Shown here: piece after piece, positions 33,721-43,214 of the stretch | Position numbering within the stretch: position 1 is the first letter of the stretch | How the letters are laid out: every line of letters begins with the position of its first letter | Source: Aurantimonas sp. Leaf443 | GTDB taxonomy: Bacteria > Pseudomonadota > Alphaproteobacteria > Rhizobiales > Rhizobiaceae | Reading direction: 5' to 3' | DNA length: 64,000 bases | Assembly: GCF_001425575.1 (NCBI RefSeq) | Contig: NZ_LMRD01000008.1 | Coordinates: 329,171-393,170 of the forward strand | Notes under the pieces: model-generated | Seen by the model: only the letters and a program-made list of their open reading frames with translations | What the model was told of the DNA's origin: nothing | Database searches by the model: none | Translations under genes and position numbers: made by a program

Positions 33721-35511
33721 TCAGCCCTGCGCGGGCCGGGCGCGGCGCTTGTCGGGACGGGGCCCGCGCGTGTCGCCGCCGGGCCCGCCGGCCGGGCGTC
33801 CGCCGGGCTTGCCGCCGTCCTTCTTGTGGAAGGGCCGCTTGCCGCCGGGCCCGCCCGGGCCCTTGCGCCCGCGCTCGGCCGAGGCCGGCGCGATGAAGCC
33901 GCCCTCGACGGGCGTGATCGTGATGTCGTCCTCGGCGCTGACGCGCGCGGCCGAGGCGAAGCGGCGCGCCACCTCCTCGGCGATCTCGAACTTCGTCTCG
34001 CGGTCGTAGATCTTGATCGCGCCGATCTCCTGGCGCGTGATCTTGCCCCGGCGGCAGAGCAGCGGCAGGATCCATTTCGGGTCGGCATTGTTGCGCCGGC
34101 CGACATCCATGTGGAACCAGACGCTCGCCATCTCGCGCCCGGGCTTGGCGCGGCGCTCGCCGGCATCGGCGAAGTCGGTGCCGCGCTTGTCCGGGCCGAA
34201 GCCGGGATCGAACACGTCCTCGGGGGCCGGCAGGCGGGCGCGGTAGAGGCGCGCCAGCGCGGTGGCGATCACCTCGGGCGAGAAGCGCTCGAGCAGCGAT
34301 TTCGCCGAGGCGGCCTCCTCCTCGCTCGCCATCACGTCCATGATCGGATCGGTGAGGAGGCGCTCCTCGTCGCGCAGGCGGATCTCCTCCGCCGAGGGCG
34401 CGCCGCCCCAGGTGGCGTTGATGCGCGCCTCGGCCATCAGGCGCTCGGCCTTGCGGCGGCGCGAAATGGGCACGAGCAGCACCGAGACGCCCTTGCGCCC
34501 GGCCCGGCCGGTGCGGCCCGAACGGTGCTGCAGCGTCTCGGCGTCGCTCGGCAGGTCGGCATGGATGACGAGGCCGAGGCTCGGCAGGTCGATGCCGCGC
34601 GCGGCGACGTCGGTGGCCACGCAGACCCGCGCCCGTCCGTCGCGCAGCGCCTGCATGGCCGTGTTGCGCTCGTTCTGCCCGAGCTCGCCCGACAGGGTCA
34701 CGACCTGGAAGCCCCGCTCGAGCAGGCCCGAATGCAGGTGCCGCACCGCCTCGCGCGTGTTGCAGAAGACGATGGCGCTCGGCGCGTCGGCATGGCGCAG
34801 CACGTTGACGATCGCGTGCTCCATCTCGTTGGGCGCGATGCGCACGGCGCGATACTCGATATCGGCATGGCCGGACGTGCCGCGCGCCACCTCGATGCGC
34901 AGGGCGTCGCGCTGGTAGCGCTTGGCCATGGCCATGATGGTCTTGGGCAGCGTCGCCGAGAAGAGGAGCGTGCGCCGCTCGGCGGGCGTCGCCTCGAGCA
35001 GGAACTCCAGATCCTCGCGGAAGCCGAGATTGAGCATCTCGTCCGCCTCGTCGAGCACGAGCGCCTGCAGCGCCCCGATCTGCAGCGCGCCGCGCTCCAG
35101 ATGGTCGCGCAGGCGGCCGGGCGTGCCCACCACGATGTGGCAGCCCGCCTGCAGCTTGCGCCGCTCGGCGCGCGGATCCATGCCGCCGACGCAGGTGACG
35201 ACCTCGGCCTTGGCGTCGGCATAGAGCCAGGCGAGCTCGGCCGTCACCTGGATGGCGAGTTCGCGCGTCGGCGCCACGATCAGCGCCAGCGGATCGCCGG
35301 CCTGGCCGAAGCGCTCGGCCTCGCCGAGGATCGTGGCGGCGATGGCGATGCCGTAGGCGATGGTCTTGCCCGAGCCCGTCTGCGCCGAGACGAGGAGGTC
35401 GCGCGCCTCGGTCTCGGGCTTGAGCACGTTTTCCTGGACGGGGGTCGGCGTCTCGTAGCCGCGCTCGGCTAGGGCCTTGGCAAGCGGCGCGCTCGTGGCG
35501 GCAAACGGCAT
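33721..35511 (-). CDS. DEAD-box RNA helicase with DbpA-type RNA-binding domain
   Basis: A 596-aa helicase. The Q motif (YETPTPVQENVL), motif I AQTGSGKT, PTRELA, VGTPGRL, DEAD box VLDEADEML, SAT motif, ATDVAARGID and HRSGRTGRAG are all intact. A DbpA-like RNA-binding domain follows (about 455-540, VWFHMDVGRRNNADPKWILP), then a Gly/Lys/Pro/Arg-rich tail. It resembles CsdA/DeaD and DbpA and is likely to act in ribosome assembly or RNA turnover. The long basic tail is typical of alphaproteobacterial members. Confidence 0.92.
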   Translation of the reverse strand: MPFAATSAPLAKALAERGYETPTPVQENVLKPETEARDLLVSAQTGSGKTIAYGIAIAATILGEAERFGQAGDPLALIVAPTRELAIQVTAELAWLYADAKAEVVTCVGGMDPRAERRKLQAGCHIVVGTPGRLRDHLERGALQIGALQALVLDEADEMLNLGFREDLEFLLEATPAERRTLLFSATLPKTIMAMAKRYQRDALRIEVARGTSGHADIEYRAVRIAPNEMEHAIVNVLRHADAPSAIVFCNTREAVRHLHSGLLERGFQVVTLSGELGQNERNTAMQALRDGRARVCVATDVAARGIDLPSLGLVIHADLPSDAETLQHRSGRTGRAGRKGVSVLLVPISRRRKAERLMAEARINATWGGAPSAEEIRLRDEERLLTDPIMDVMASEEEAASAKSLLERFSPEVIATALARLYRARLPAPEDVFDPGFGPDKRGTDFADAGERRAKPGREMASVWFHMDVGRRNNADPKWILPLLCRRGKITRQEIGAIKIYDRETKFEIAEEVARRFASAARVSAEDDITITPVEGGFIAPASAERGRKGPGGPGGKRPFHKKDGGKPGGRPAGGPGGDTRGPRPDKRRARPAQG

Positions 35512-35744
35512 CGGATCTTCCTTCGGATGGCAGCGGGGCGGCGTGGACCGGCCACGCGGATGGCAGCATGCCCTCCCTCACGCCAGCCTATGGCACAGCC
35601 GCCGCTTCGGCTCAATCGAGGCGCGCCCCCCGGACGGCGCATCCCGGCTTGCAGCCATGCCCCGCGGCAGGGCAAAGAGGCGGCGAGACAAGGCGGCGCG
35701 CCGACCCGAAGCGGCGGGCGCCCGCGAAAGGAAGGGAGCGGGCC

Positions 35745-35957
35745 ATGGCCTTCAAGACGCGGGGCGAGACGGAAGCCGAGGCCAGAGTCGCCGCCGCCGG
35801 CTGGAAGCGCGACAAGAAGACGGGCCTCTGGAAATGCTACCGCGCGAGCGAGCGCGGCGCGACCTTCTCCGGCACCGCCATGGACCTCGCCCGCCGCCTC
35901 GCCCCGCCCCCGCCGCGCGACGCGGAGGAAGACGCAGCGCAGGAAGGCCGGGACTGA
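35745..35957 (+). CDS. Small hypothetical protein (70 aa)
   Basis: A 70-aa hydrophilic protein, MAFKTRGETEAEAR at the N-terminus, then AAGWKRDKKTGLWKCYRASERG and a Pro/Asp/Glu-rich end. It has a strong AAAGGAAGGGAG ribosome-binding site just upstream of ATG 35745 and is divergent from the helicase gene. No domain is recognised. The Trp/Lys/Tyr-rich central part reads like a short nucleic-acid-binding or structural motif, but that is speculation. Upstream in-frame sequence back to 35568 looks non-coding. Confidence 0.6.
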   Translation: MAFKTRGETEAEARVAAAGWKRDKKTGLWKCYRASERGATFSGTAMDLARRLAPPPPRDAEEDAAQEGRD

Positions 35958-36096
35958 GCGGCAGGCGGCCGAGGGCCGGACGCATGCCGGAAGCGCCCTG
36001 CGTCCTCGCGGCCGCCTCGTTCGTTTCCTTCCCGGAGACCGCCGCAGACCGGCCGCGGGCGCACCGATCCGCGGGACGGGCGCGGGCGACGACGAC

Positions 36097-37017
36097 CTAG
36101 CGCGCGATCGGGGCGCCGTGGTCGGTGAGGCGCTCGCCGCGTTCGGCGAGCTGCGAGGAACCGGGGGCGGCGTCGGAGAGGCCGGCGGCGGCGGGCGCGG
36201 CGACCGGGGCGGGGCTTGCCGTCATCAGGAGGATCAGGCCCACGGTGCCGACGGCGATGCGCCACCAGGCGAAGGGGGCGAAGCCGTGGCGCGAGACGAA
36301 GTCGAGGAGGCGCCGCACGACGAAGAGCGCCGAGAGCAGCGCCATCACGAAGCCGATGGCGACGAGACCCAGATCGTCGGCCGAGAGCGCGTCGCGGTTC
36401 TTGTAGAGGTCGTAGGCGAAGGCGCCGCCCATCGTGGGCAGGGCGAGGAAGAAGGAGAACTCCGCCGCCGAGCGCTTGTCCGTGCCCATCAGCAGCGCGC
36501 CGGCGACCGTCGCGCCCGAGCGCGAGGTGCCGGGCACGAGGGCGAGGCACTGGAACAGGCCGATCTTCAGGCAGAGCGACAGCGGGTAGTCCATCACGTC
36601 GGTATAGCGCCGCTCGAGCGGCAGGCGGTCGATGACGAGGAGGAGGATGCCGCCCACGATCAGCGCCACGCAGATCACCTCGGGCGTCTCGAACAGGACG
36701 CGCTTGATGAAGTCGTGCGCCAGGGCGCCGAAGAAGGCCGCCGGCAGGAAGGCGAGAAGGATGCCGAGGACGAAGCGGCGGCTCTTCTGGCTGCTGGGCA
36801 GCGTGACGAAGAGCTGCCACAGGCGCTGGAAATAGACGATCAGGATCGCCAGCACCGCGCCGAGCTGGATCAGCACCTCGAAGACGCGGCCGGTGGACTG
36901 GAAGCCGAGGAAATGGCCGAGAAGGAGGATATGCCCCGTCGAGGAGACGGGAATGAACTCGGTCAGCCCCTCGACGATGCCGAGCGCGATGGCGTCGGCG
37001 ACGGATGCGATGTCCAT
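36097..37017 (-). CDS. uppP: Undecaprenyl-diphosphatase
   Basis: A 306-aa UppP/BacA family integral membrane phosphatase that recycles undecaprenyl pyrophosphate for cell-wall synthesis. Catalytic motifs are visible: [17 protein letters not shown] (about 16-32) and [17 protein letters not shown] (about 162-178). About eight membrane segments. The last 35 residues form a polar Ala/Pro-rich tail beyond the usual end of the family. Start at ATG 37017. Confidence 0.93.
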   Translation of the reverse strand: MDIASVADAIALGIVEGLTEFIPVSSTGHILLLGHFLGFQSTGRVFEVLIQLGAVLAILIVYFQRLWQLFVTLPSSQKSRRFVLGILLAFLPAAFFGALAHDFIKRVLFETPEVICVALIVGGILLLVIDRLPLERRYTDVMDYPLSLCLKIGLFQCLALVPGTSRSGATVAGALLMGTDKRSAAEFSFFLALPTMGGAFAYDLYKNRDALSADDLGLVAIGFVMALLSALFVVRRLLDFVSRHGFAPFAWWRIAVGTVGLILLMTASPAPVAAPAAAGLSDAAPGSSQLAERGERLTDHGAPIAR

Positions 37018-37363
37018 GAACGTTCCTCGAGATGGGCGCCGCGGGCGCTTGTAGCGGCCCGGGCTGACGCCGGACTGGCCGTTTCGTGCTGCGCTGCAAT
37101 ACCGCCGGAAGGCGCCCCTGTGAAGGCGAGCGGCGGCGCGCCGTCCGGGCGCCCGCCCCGCCCGGCGGCCCGGCCCCGGCCCTTGCAGCGCGCGTCAGGA
37201 CTGCTATGTCGCCGCTGACTGGAGCGATGTTGAGGATCCGTTGATCCTTTGGCGTCACTTTGAACGGCGCGGGGCCCGGATCGGCCCTCGCCGCCGTTCC
37301 GGACCTGCCCCTTTCCTGCGCCGCGGCCTGCCGGGCCGGACGCGAGCCATCGAACCGCCTTCC
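37018..37363. other. Intergenic region between uppP and the GST gene
   Basis: 346 bp without a convincing gene. TTGCAG (37183-37188) lies 16 bp before TATGTC (37205-37210), a weak match to rhizobial promoters reading toward the GST gene. A small hairpin AGGATC/GATCCT (37233-37248, loop CGTT) follows. The rest is GC-rich sequence with no clear signal. Confidence 0.3.
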
Positions 37364-38056
37364 ATGCTCAAGCTCCACCACCACCCGATGTCCGCGGCCT
37401 CCCGCTTCGTCAGGCTCGTGCTCGACGAGTACGGCGAGCGGATGGAGCTCGTGGAGGAGCGCCCCTGGGAGCGGCGGCGCGAGTTCCTGATGCTGAACCC
37501 GGCCGCGACCCTGCCGGTGATGCAGGAGGACGACGGGCCCGCCATGGTCGGGGGCATGGTGATCGCCGAATATCTCGACGAGACGCGCGGCGCCTTCCAG
37601 CGCGAGCGGCGGCTGATGTCGGAAAAGCCGATCGAGCGCGCCGAGGCGCGCCGGCTCACCGAATGGTTCCTCGGCAAGCTCGACGCGGAGGTGACGCGCT
37701 ATCTCGTGCGCGAGCGCATCTTCAAGCTGGAGATGAAGGCGCAGGAAGGCGGCGGCCCGCCGGACGCGTCCGCCATCCGCGCCGCGCGCGCCAATCTCAA
37801 GCACCACATGCGCTATCTCGGCTGGCTGGCGGAGAGCCGCGACTGGCTGGCCGGCCCGCGCCTCTCCTATGCCGACGTCTCGGCGGCGGCGGCTTTCTCG
37901 ATCCTCGACTATCTCGGCGAGGTCGCCTGGGACGAGGAGCCGGCGGCCAAGGACTGGTACATGCGCCTGAAGTCGCGCCCCTCCTTCCGCCCGCTTCTCG
38001 CCGAGCGCATCCGCGGCGTGCCGCCGGTGCATCACTACGCCGAGCTCGACTTCTAG
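37364..38056 (+). CDS. Glutathione S-transferase family protein
   Basis: A 230-aa GST-fold protein. The N-terminal thioredoxin-like domain starts MLKLHHHPMSAASRFVRLVLDEYG with the cis-Pro region ATLPVMQEDDG (about 46-56), and a helical C-terminal domain follows with SYADVSAAAAFSILDYLGEV (about 166-185). The ATG at 37364 fits the family N-terminus; the longer frame upstream lacks homology. It is next to uppP and queG, a conserved rhizobial setting, but its substrate is unknown. Confidence 0.87.
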   Translation: MLKLHHHPMSAASRFVRLVLDEYGERMELVEERPWERRREFLMLNPAATLPVMQEDDGPAMVGGMVIAEYLDETRGAFQRERRLMSEKPIERAEARRLTEWFLGKLDAEVTRYLVRERIFKLEMKAQEGGGPPDASAIRAARANLKHHMRYLGWLAESRDWLAGPRLSYADVSAAAAFSILDYLGEVAWDEEPAAKDWYMRLKSRPSFRPLLAERIRGVPPVHHYAELDF

Positions 38057-38133
38057 GGCTCCGGCCTCCGCGCGAGCGCGCCTGCGCCTTCGGTCCGGCG
38101 CGCCATGCGTCCGCTCACGACCGGGAAATCCCG

Positions 38134-38424
38134 ATGAACGCCCGTCTCGCCCTCGCCATCGTCCTCTATGCCGCGGCGATCAATCTCCTCGCCTATGCGG
38201 CCATGGCGATCGACAAGGCGCGGGCCGGACGGCGCGCCCCGCGCATCCGGGAGAGGACGCTTCTCGCGCTCGCCCTTCTCGGGGGCGGCGCCGGGACGGT
38301 CATCGCGCAGCGCGGGCTCCGCCACAAGACGCGCAAGGAGCCGTTCCGCACGCGGCTCGGCGCTATCCTTCTTCTCCATCTCGTCGCCCTCGTCGGGCTC
38401 TTCGCCGTTCTCCTATCGGGGTGA
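38134..38424 (+). CDS. DUF1294 family small membrane protein
   Basis: A 96-aa protein with an N-terminal membrane segment, the conserved motif AIDKARAGRRAPRIRERTLL, then ALLGGGAGTVIAQRGLRHKTRKEPFR and a C-terminal membrane segment. The RHKTxKxxF signature identifies DUF1294. Function of the family is not established. The gene follows the GST gene by 77 bp on the same strand and ends near the convergent LysR gene. Confidence 0.85.
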   Translation: MNARLALAIVLYAAAINLLAYAAMAIDKARAGRRAPRIRERTLLALALLGGGAGTVIAQRGLRHKTRKEPFRTRLGAILLLHLVALVGLFAVLLSG

Positions 38425-38437
38425 CCCGGCGCCCGCC

Positions 38438-39325
38438 TCAGCGAAAGCGGAAATGGTCGACGAAGGCGCGCAGCGCCGGGCGCATCTGACGGCGCGTCGG
38501 ATAGGCGAGGTGGAAGCCGGGGAAAGGCGGGCACCAGTCCTCCATCACCCGCACCAGCCGCCCCTCTTCGAGCCGCGGCGCCGCGCGCGGGGCGAGCACC
38601 ATGGCGATGCCGATCCCGTCCTCGGCCGCCGCCAGCGCCATCTCGTCGCCGTTCACCACCAGCGCCGCGGGCGGCAGCACGGTGACGGCGCGCCCGGCGC
38701 GCGAGAACTCCCAGCGATAGAGGCCGCCATCGGGAAAGCGGCGGTGGACGGCGCGGTGGCGCGACAGGTCCTCGGGCGAGGCCGGCGTGCCGTGACGGGC
38801 GAGATAGGCGGGCGAGGCGACGGCGGCGAGCGTGAGCGGCGCGCTGGCCGGCACCGCGATCATGTCGGCATCGAGGCTTTCGCCGAGGCGCACGGTGACG
38901 TCGAGCCCCTCGGCGACGAGATCGCTGAGCCCGTCGTCGCCGACGATCTCCGGCACCACGCCGGGATGGGCGGCGACGAAACCGGCCATCTGCGGCATCA
39001 GGACGAGATGCACCGCCGACATCGGGGCGGCGATGCGCAAGGGGCCGAGCGCCACCGGCGCGGCGAGGCCGGTCTCGGTGATCGCCTGATCGATTTCCAG
39101 GAAGGCCGGCTCGATGCGCGCGAGCAGGCGCTCGCCCTCCGGCGTCGTGGAGACCGCGCGGGTGGTGCGCGCCACCAGCCGCACGCCGAGCCGCTCCTCG
39201 AGCTTGGCGACGGAATGGCTGACGGCGGACGGCGAGAGGCCGAGTTCGCGCGCCGCGGCGCGGAAGCTGCGCAGGCGCGCGACGCTGGACAGGACGGCGA
39301 GGCGGGGGAAGTCGGCGCGGTCCAT
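38438..39325 (-). CDS. LysR family transcriptional regulator
   Basis: A 295-aa LysR regulator with an N-terminal winged helix (about 1-60, [32 protein letters not shown], shown as family landmark) and a periplasmic-binding-like effector domain (about 88-295). The subgroup resembles regulators of small redox enzymes. The ATG at 39325 is chosen because the HTH begins directly; longer readings cross the divergent intergenic region. Divergent from an aldo/keto reductase that it probably controls. Confidence 0.9.
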   Translation of the reverse strand: MDRADFPRLAVLSSVARLRSFRAAARELGLSPSAVSHSVAKLEERLGVRLVARTTRAVSTTPEGERLLARIEPAFLEIDQAITETGLAAPVALGPLRIAAPMSAVHLVLMPQMAGFVAAHPGVVPEIVGDDGLSDLVAEGLDVTVRLGESLDADMIAVPASAPLTLAAVASPAYLARHGTPASPEDLSRHRAVHRRFPDGGLYRWEFSRAGRAVTVLPPAALVVNGDEMALAAAEDGIGIAMVLAPRAAPRLEEGRLVRVMEDWCPPFPGFHLAYPTRRQMRPALRAFVDHFRFR

Positions 39326-39431
39326 CGATGAATCCAGTCGAACACGGCATGCGCCATTGTACGGCTTTCCTCCCCAGCCGTCCTGCGCCAAGTTCGCGTC
39401 ACCATCGGATACGACCAGCATCGGAGCATTC

Positions 39432-40421
<990 letters not shown>

Positions 40422-40431
40422 TACCATCGCG

Positions 40432-40529
40432 CCTTCGTTCTGACTTCATCGGAACGAAGGTTCCGCCCATGAGGGCGGACGCCCGTTCGGGCTTGCCTTG
40501 CTCCTTCGGACAGGTCTGTCCGAAGGAGC
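40432..40529 (+). promoter_or_regulatory. Structured leader with four inverted repeats upstream of queG
   Basis: Four perfect stems follow one another: CCTTCGTTC/GAACGAAGG (40432-40460), CCGCCC/GGGCGG (40463-40478), GCCCG/CGGGC (40481-40492) and GCTCCTTCGGACAG/CTGTCCGAAGGAGC (40500-40529). The 3' arm of the last contains AAGGAG, a ribosome-binding site 7 bp before ATG 40536. The CCTTCG and CGAAGG segments of the first and last stems can also cross-pair, so two alternative folds exist. Confidence 0.6.
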
Positions 40530-40604
40530 GGCGGTATGAAACAGGCGGGCGGGGCGGACGGGCGCGGGCTCGCCGCCCCGCCCTCGCCCCGCTATACGGG
40601 GGCC

Positions 40605-41735
40605 ATGACACCCGACGCCCTCAAGGCCTTCGCCAGGACGGACGCCGCTCGGCTCGGCTTCGACGCGTTCGGCGTCGCGCCGGGAACGGGGGACGTGACC
40701 GCCGCCGACCGGCTCGACGCCTTCGTCGAAGCCGGACGGCACGGCACGATGGACTGGCTGCCCGAGACGGCCGGGCGCCGCCGCTCGGCCCGGGCCCTGT
40801 GGCCGGACGTGCGCTCGATCCTCGTTCTCGGCATGAATTACGGGCCGGACGAGGACCCGCTCTCCATCCTGGAAAGGCGCGAGCGCGGCGCGATCTCGGT
40901 CTATGCGCGCCACCGCGACTATCACGACGTCATCAAGGGCCGGCTGAAGGAGCTCGGCCAGCGCCTCCTCGCCAGGGCGGGCCAGGGCGAGATGAAGGTC
41001 TTCGTCGACACCGCGCCCGTCATGGAGAAGCCGCTCGGCCAGATGGCCGGGCTCGGCTGGCAGGGCAAGCACACCAATCTCGTCAGCCGCGACTTCGGCT
41101 CCTGGCTGTTCCTCGGCTCGGTCTTCACCACGCTGGACCTTCTCCCGGACGCGCCGGGCCGCGATCTCTGCGGCTCCTGCACCGCCTGCCAGACCGCCTG
41201 CCCGACCGACGCCTTCCCGCAGCCCTACCAGCTCGACGCCAGGCGCTGCCTCTCCTACCTGACGATCGAGACGCGCAACCCCATTCCCCGCGCCTTCCGC
41301 GCCGCCATGGGCAACCGCATCTACGGCTGCGACGACTGCCTCGCCGTCTGCCCCTGGAACAAGTTCGCGGTCTCGGCGCGCGAGGCCAAGCTCGTGGCGC
41401 GGCAGGACCTGAAGGCGCCCGCGCTCGCCGATCTTCTCGCCCTCGACGAGACGGGCTTCCGGACGCTCTTCTCCGGCTCGCCGATCAAGCGCGTCGGGCA
41501 CGCCAAGTTCGTCTCCAACTGTCTCGTGGCGGCCGGCAATTCCGGCAAGGCGGAGCTCCTGCCGGCCGTCCTCGCGCGCCTTGCGGACCCCGCGCCCCTG
41601 GTGCGGGCGATGGCGGTCTGGGCGCTGGCGCGGCTTTCTGCGCGCGACGCCTTGGAAAGACGCGCCGACGCCCTCCATAACGAGGAGGACGCGATGGTTC
41701 GGAGCGAGTGGCATGTTCTGGCGCAGGAAGACTGA
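40605..41735 (+). CDS. queG: Epoxyqueuosine reductase QueG
   Basis: A 376-aa cobalamin- and [4Fe-4S]-dependent enzyme reducing epoxyqueuosine to queuosine in tRNA. Two ferredoxin-like cluster motifs are visible, CGSCTACQTACPTDAF and CDDCLAVCPWNKF, plus the QueG region TAPVMEKPLGQMAGLGWQGKHTN and a C-terminal HEAT-like segment. ATG 40605 fits the family N-terminus. ATG 40536 adds 23 non-conserved residues but has a perfect AAGGAG, so it may be the true start. The 3' end overlaps the next gene by 23 bp. Confidence 0.92.
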   Translation: MTPDALKAFARTDAARLGFDAFGVAPGTGDVTAADRLDAFVEAGRHGTMDWLPETAGRRRSARALWPDVRSILVLGMNYGPDEDPLSILERRERGAISVYARHRDYHDVIKGRLKELGQRLLARAGQGEMKVFVDTAPVMEKPLGQMAGLGWQGKHTNLVSRDFGSWLFLGSVFTTLDLLPDAPGRDLCGSCTACQTACPTDAFPQPYQLDARRCLSYLTIETRNPIPRAFRAAMGNRIYGCDDCLAVCPWNKFAVSAREAKLVARQDLKAPALADLLALDETGFRTLFSGSPIKRVGHAKFVSNCLVAAGNSGKAELLPAVLARLADPAPLVRAMAVWALARLSARDALERRADALHNEEDAMVRSEWHVLAQED

Positions 41736-42102
41736 CGACGTCGCCGCCCGCGCGGCGGACGCGGGCAAGACGGCCGCCGAAGCCGGCGCGCGGGCGATCA
41801 AGACCGCGAGCGAGACGCTGCAGACGCGCGTGGAGGAGGCGCGGCGCGCGCTGTCCTGGAGCGGGGAGGAGGCGCATCGTCTCCTGCGGCGCACGCGCCG
41901 GCGCGAGAGCGAGGCGCTGGGGGCGGGCGCCGTCGGGGCCCTGGCGCTCGGGGCGCTCGCCATCGGCGCGGTCGCGATCGGCGCCTTCGCAATCGGGCGG
42001 CTCTCGGTCGGCAAGGCGCGCGTCGGGGAGGCCGAGATCGGCCGCCTGCGCATCGGCCGCCTGGAAGTGGGCTCGGTCGGCCGGCTCCACCGGCGGTCCT
42101 GA
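41713..42102 (+). CDS. Small protein with period-5 glycine (pentapeptide-type) repeats
   Basis: A 129-aa protein. Residues 1-65 are charged and probably helical. Residues 66-120 are built on a strict five-residue period: glycine at 70, 75, 80 and every fifth position to 120, each preceded by V, L or I. The first repeats are hydrophobic (ALAIG, AVAIG, AFAIG), the last are charged (RLSVG, KARVG, EAEIG, RLRIG, RLEVG). This resembles a pentapeptide-repeat beta-helix. The start overlaps queG by 23 bp in a different frame; the next gene begins 4 bp later. Function unknown. Confidence 0.7.
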   Translation: MFWRRKTDDVAARAADAGKTAAEAGARAIKTASETLQTRVEEARRALSWSGEEAHRLLRRTRRRESEALGAGAVGALALGALAIGAVAIGAFAIGRLSVGKARVGEAEIGRLRIGRLEVGSVGRLHRRS

Positions 42103-42106
42103 GACG

Positions 42107-43018
42107 ATGCATCTCTTCGTCTTCGGCCACGGCTATTCGGCCGCGCATTTCGTCGAGACGCTGAGCCGGGACAGCGTGCAGGGCGTCACCGTGCGCTCGC
42201 CCGAGAAGGCGGCGCGGCTCGCCGCGCATGGCCTTCGGCCCTTCGTCTACGACGGCACGGGCCCGGGCGAGGGCATCGCGCCCGCGCTCAACCGCGCGAC
42301 CCATCTCCTCGTCTCGGTGCCGCCCGGCCACGAGGCGCCTCCGGGCGCGGCCGTCGGCGGGGCCAACCAGCCGCCGGGCGATCCGGTCCTGCGCTGGCAC
42401 GCCGACACGATCGCCCATGCCTGTCCCGCGCTGGAATGGATCGGCTATCTCTCGACCGTCGGCGTCTACGGCGACCACGACGGCGCGTTGGTCGACGAGG
42501 AGAGCGCGCCGAAGCCGGTCTCGGCCCGCTCGCGCGAGCGCGTGGCGGCCGAGGAGGCCTGGGCGCGCGTCGCCGAGACGCGCCGCGTGCCGCTCGCCAC
42601 CTTGCGCCTGTCGGGCATCTACGGCCCCGGCCGCAACAGTTTCGTGAATCTCGCCAAGGGCACGGCCAAGCGGCTGGTGAAGCCCGGCCAGGTGTTCAAC
42701 CGCATCCATGTCGCCGATATCGCCGGCGCGCTCGCCTTCCTCGCCGAGCGCCGCCTCGGCGGCGTCTTCAACGTCACCGACGACGAGCCCGCGCCGCCGC
42801 AGGACGTCGTCGCCCACGCCGCCGCGATGGCCGGGATTGCGCCGCCGCCCGAAATTCCCTTCGACGCGGCGACCCTGACGCCGATGGCGCGCAGCTTCTA
42901 CGGCGAGAACAAGCGCGTCTCGAACGCCCGTCTCAAGGCGGCGGGCTACGCCTTGCGCTACCCGACCTTCCGCGAGGGCCTCGCCTCGCTGACCGAAGAC
43001 ATCGCGCCGCCGGCCTGA
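42107..43018 (+). CDS. Atypical NAD(P)-binding SDR (YeeZ-like epimerase family)
   Basis: A 303-aa Rossmann-fold protein. The nucleotide-binding motif is FGHGYSAAHF (about 6-15); YLSTVGVYGDHDGA carries the SDR serine/threonine strand, and RLSGIYGPGRNS and FNVTDDEP follow the extended-SDR pattern. The usual catalytic YxxxK is not obvious after that strand, so it belongs with atypical, probably non-epimerising SDRs. It is 4 bp downstream of the repeat protein and is likely cotranscribed with queG. Confidence 0.85.
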   Translation: MHLFVFGHGYSAAHFVETLSRDSVQGVTVRSPEKAARLAAHGLRPFVYDGTGPGEGIAPALNRATHLLVSVPPGHEAPPGAAVGGANQPPGDPVLRWHADTIAHACPALEWIGYLSTVGVYGDHDGALVDEESAPKPVSARSRERVAAEEAWARVAETRRVPLATLRLSGIYGPGRNSFVNLAKGTAKRLVKPGQVFNRIHVADIAGALAFLAERRLGGVFNVTDDEPAPPQDVVAHAAAMAGIAPPPEIPFDAATLTPMARSFYGENKRVSNARLKAAGYALRYPTFREGLASLTEDIAPPA

Positions 43019-43024
43019 CCTTCG

Positions 43025-43101
43025 GGCGGCGGGCGGCGGCCGGGCGGGCAGGCGGCGGGCGGGCGCTTCCTTCCGCCGGGGGACCCCGGGCGGGCGGAAA
43101 C
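43025..43101 (+). other. G-run cluster and hairpin between the SDR and GGDEF genes
   Basis: Six GGG runs lie between 43025 and 43062, enough for a G-quadruplex on the plus strand. Directly after, TTCCGCC (43071-43077) and GGCGGAA (43095-43101) form a 7-bp stem. Together they could end the queG-SDR transcript; function is not proven. Confidence 0.35.
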
Positions 43102-43214
43102 CTTGCCTTAACCCTGTGGCCGCAAGCTGTCGGCCGGCTTCCAATCCATTCGCGGAGCTCGTGCGTTTCTCGGGTGGCATCGATCGCGACGCCGATCCCT
43201 GGAGTTGGCATACG

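Noticed and set aside
43025-43062. G-runs as a recombination or switch sequence
   Set aside because: G-rich runs are common at this base composition; kept only as a possible quadruplex near a gene end.
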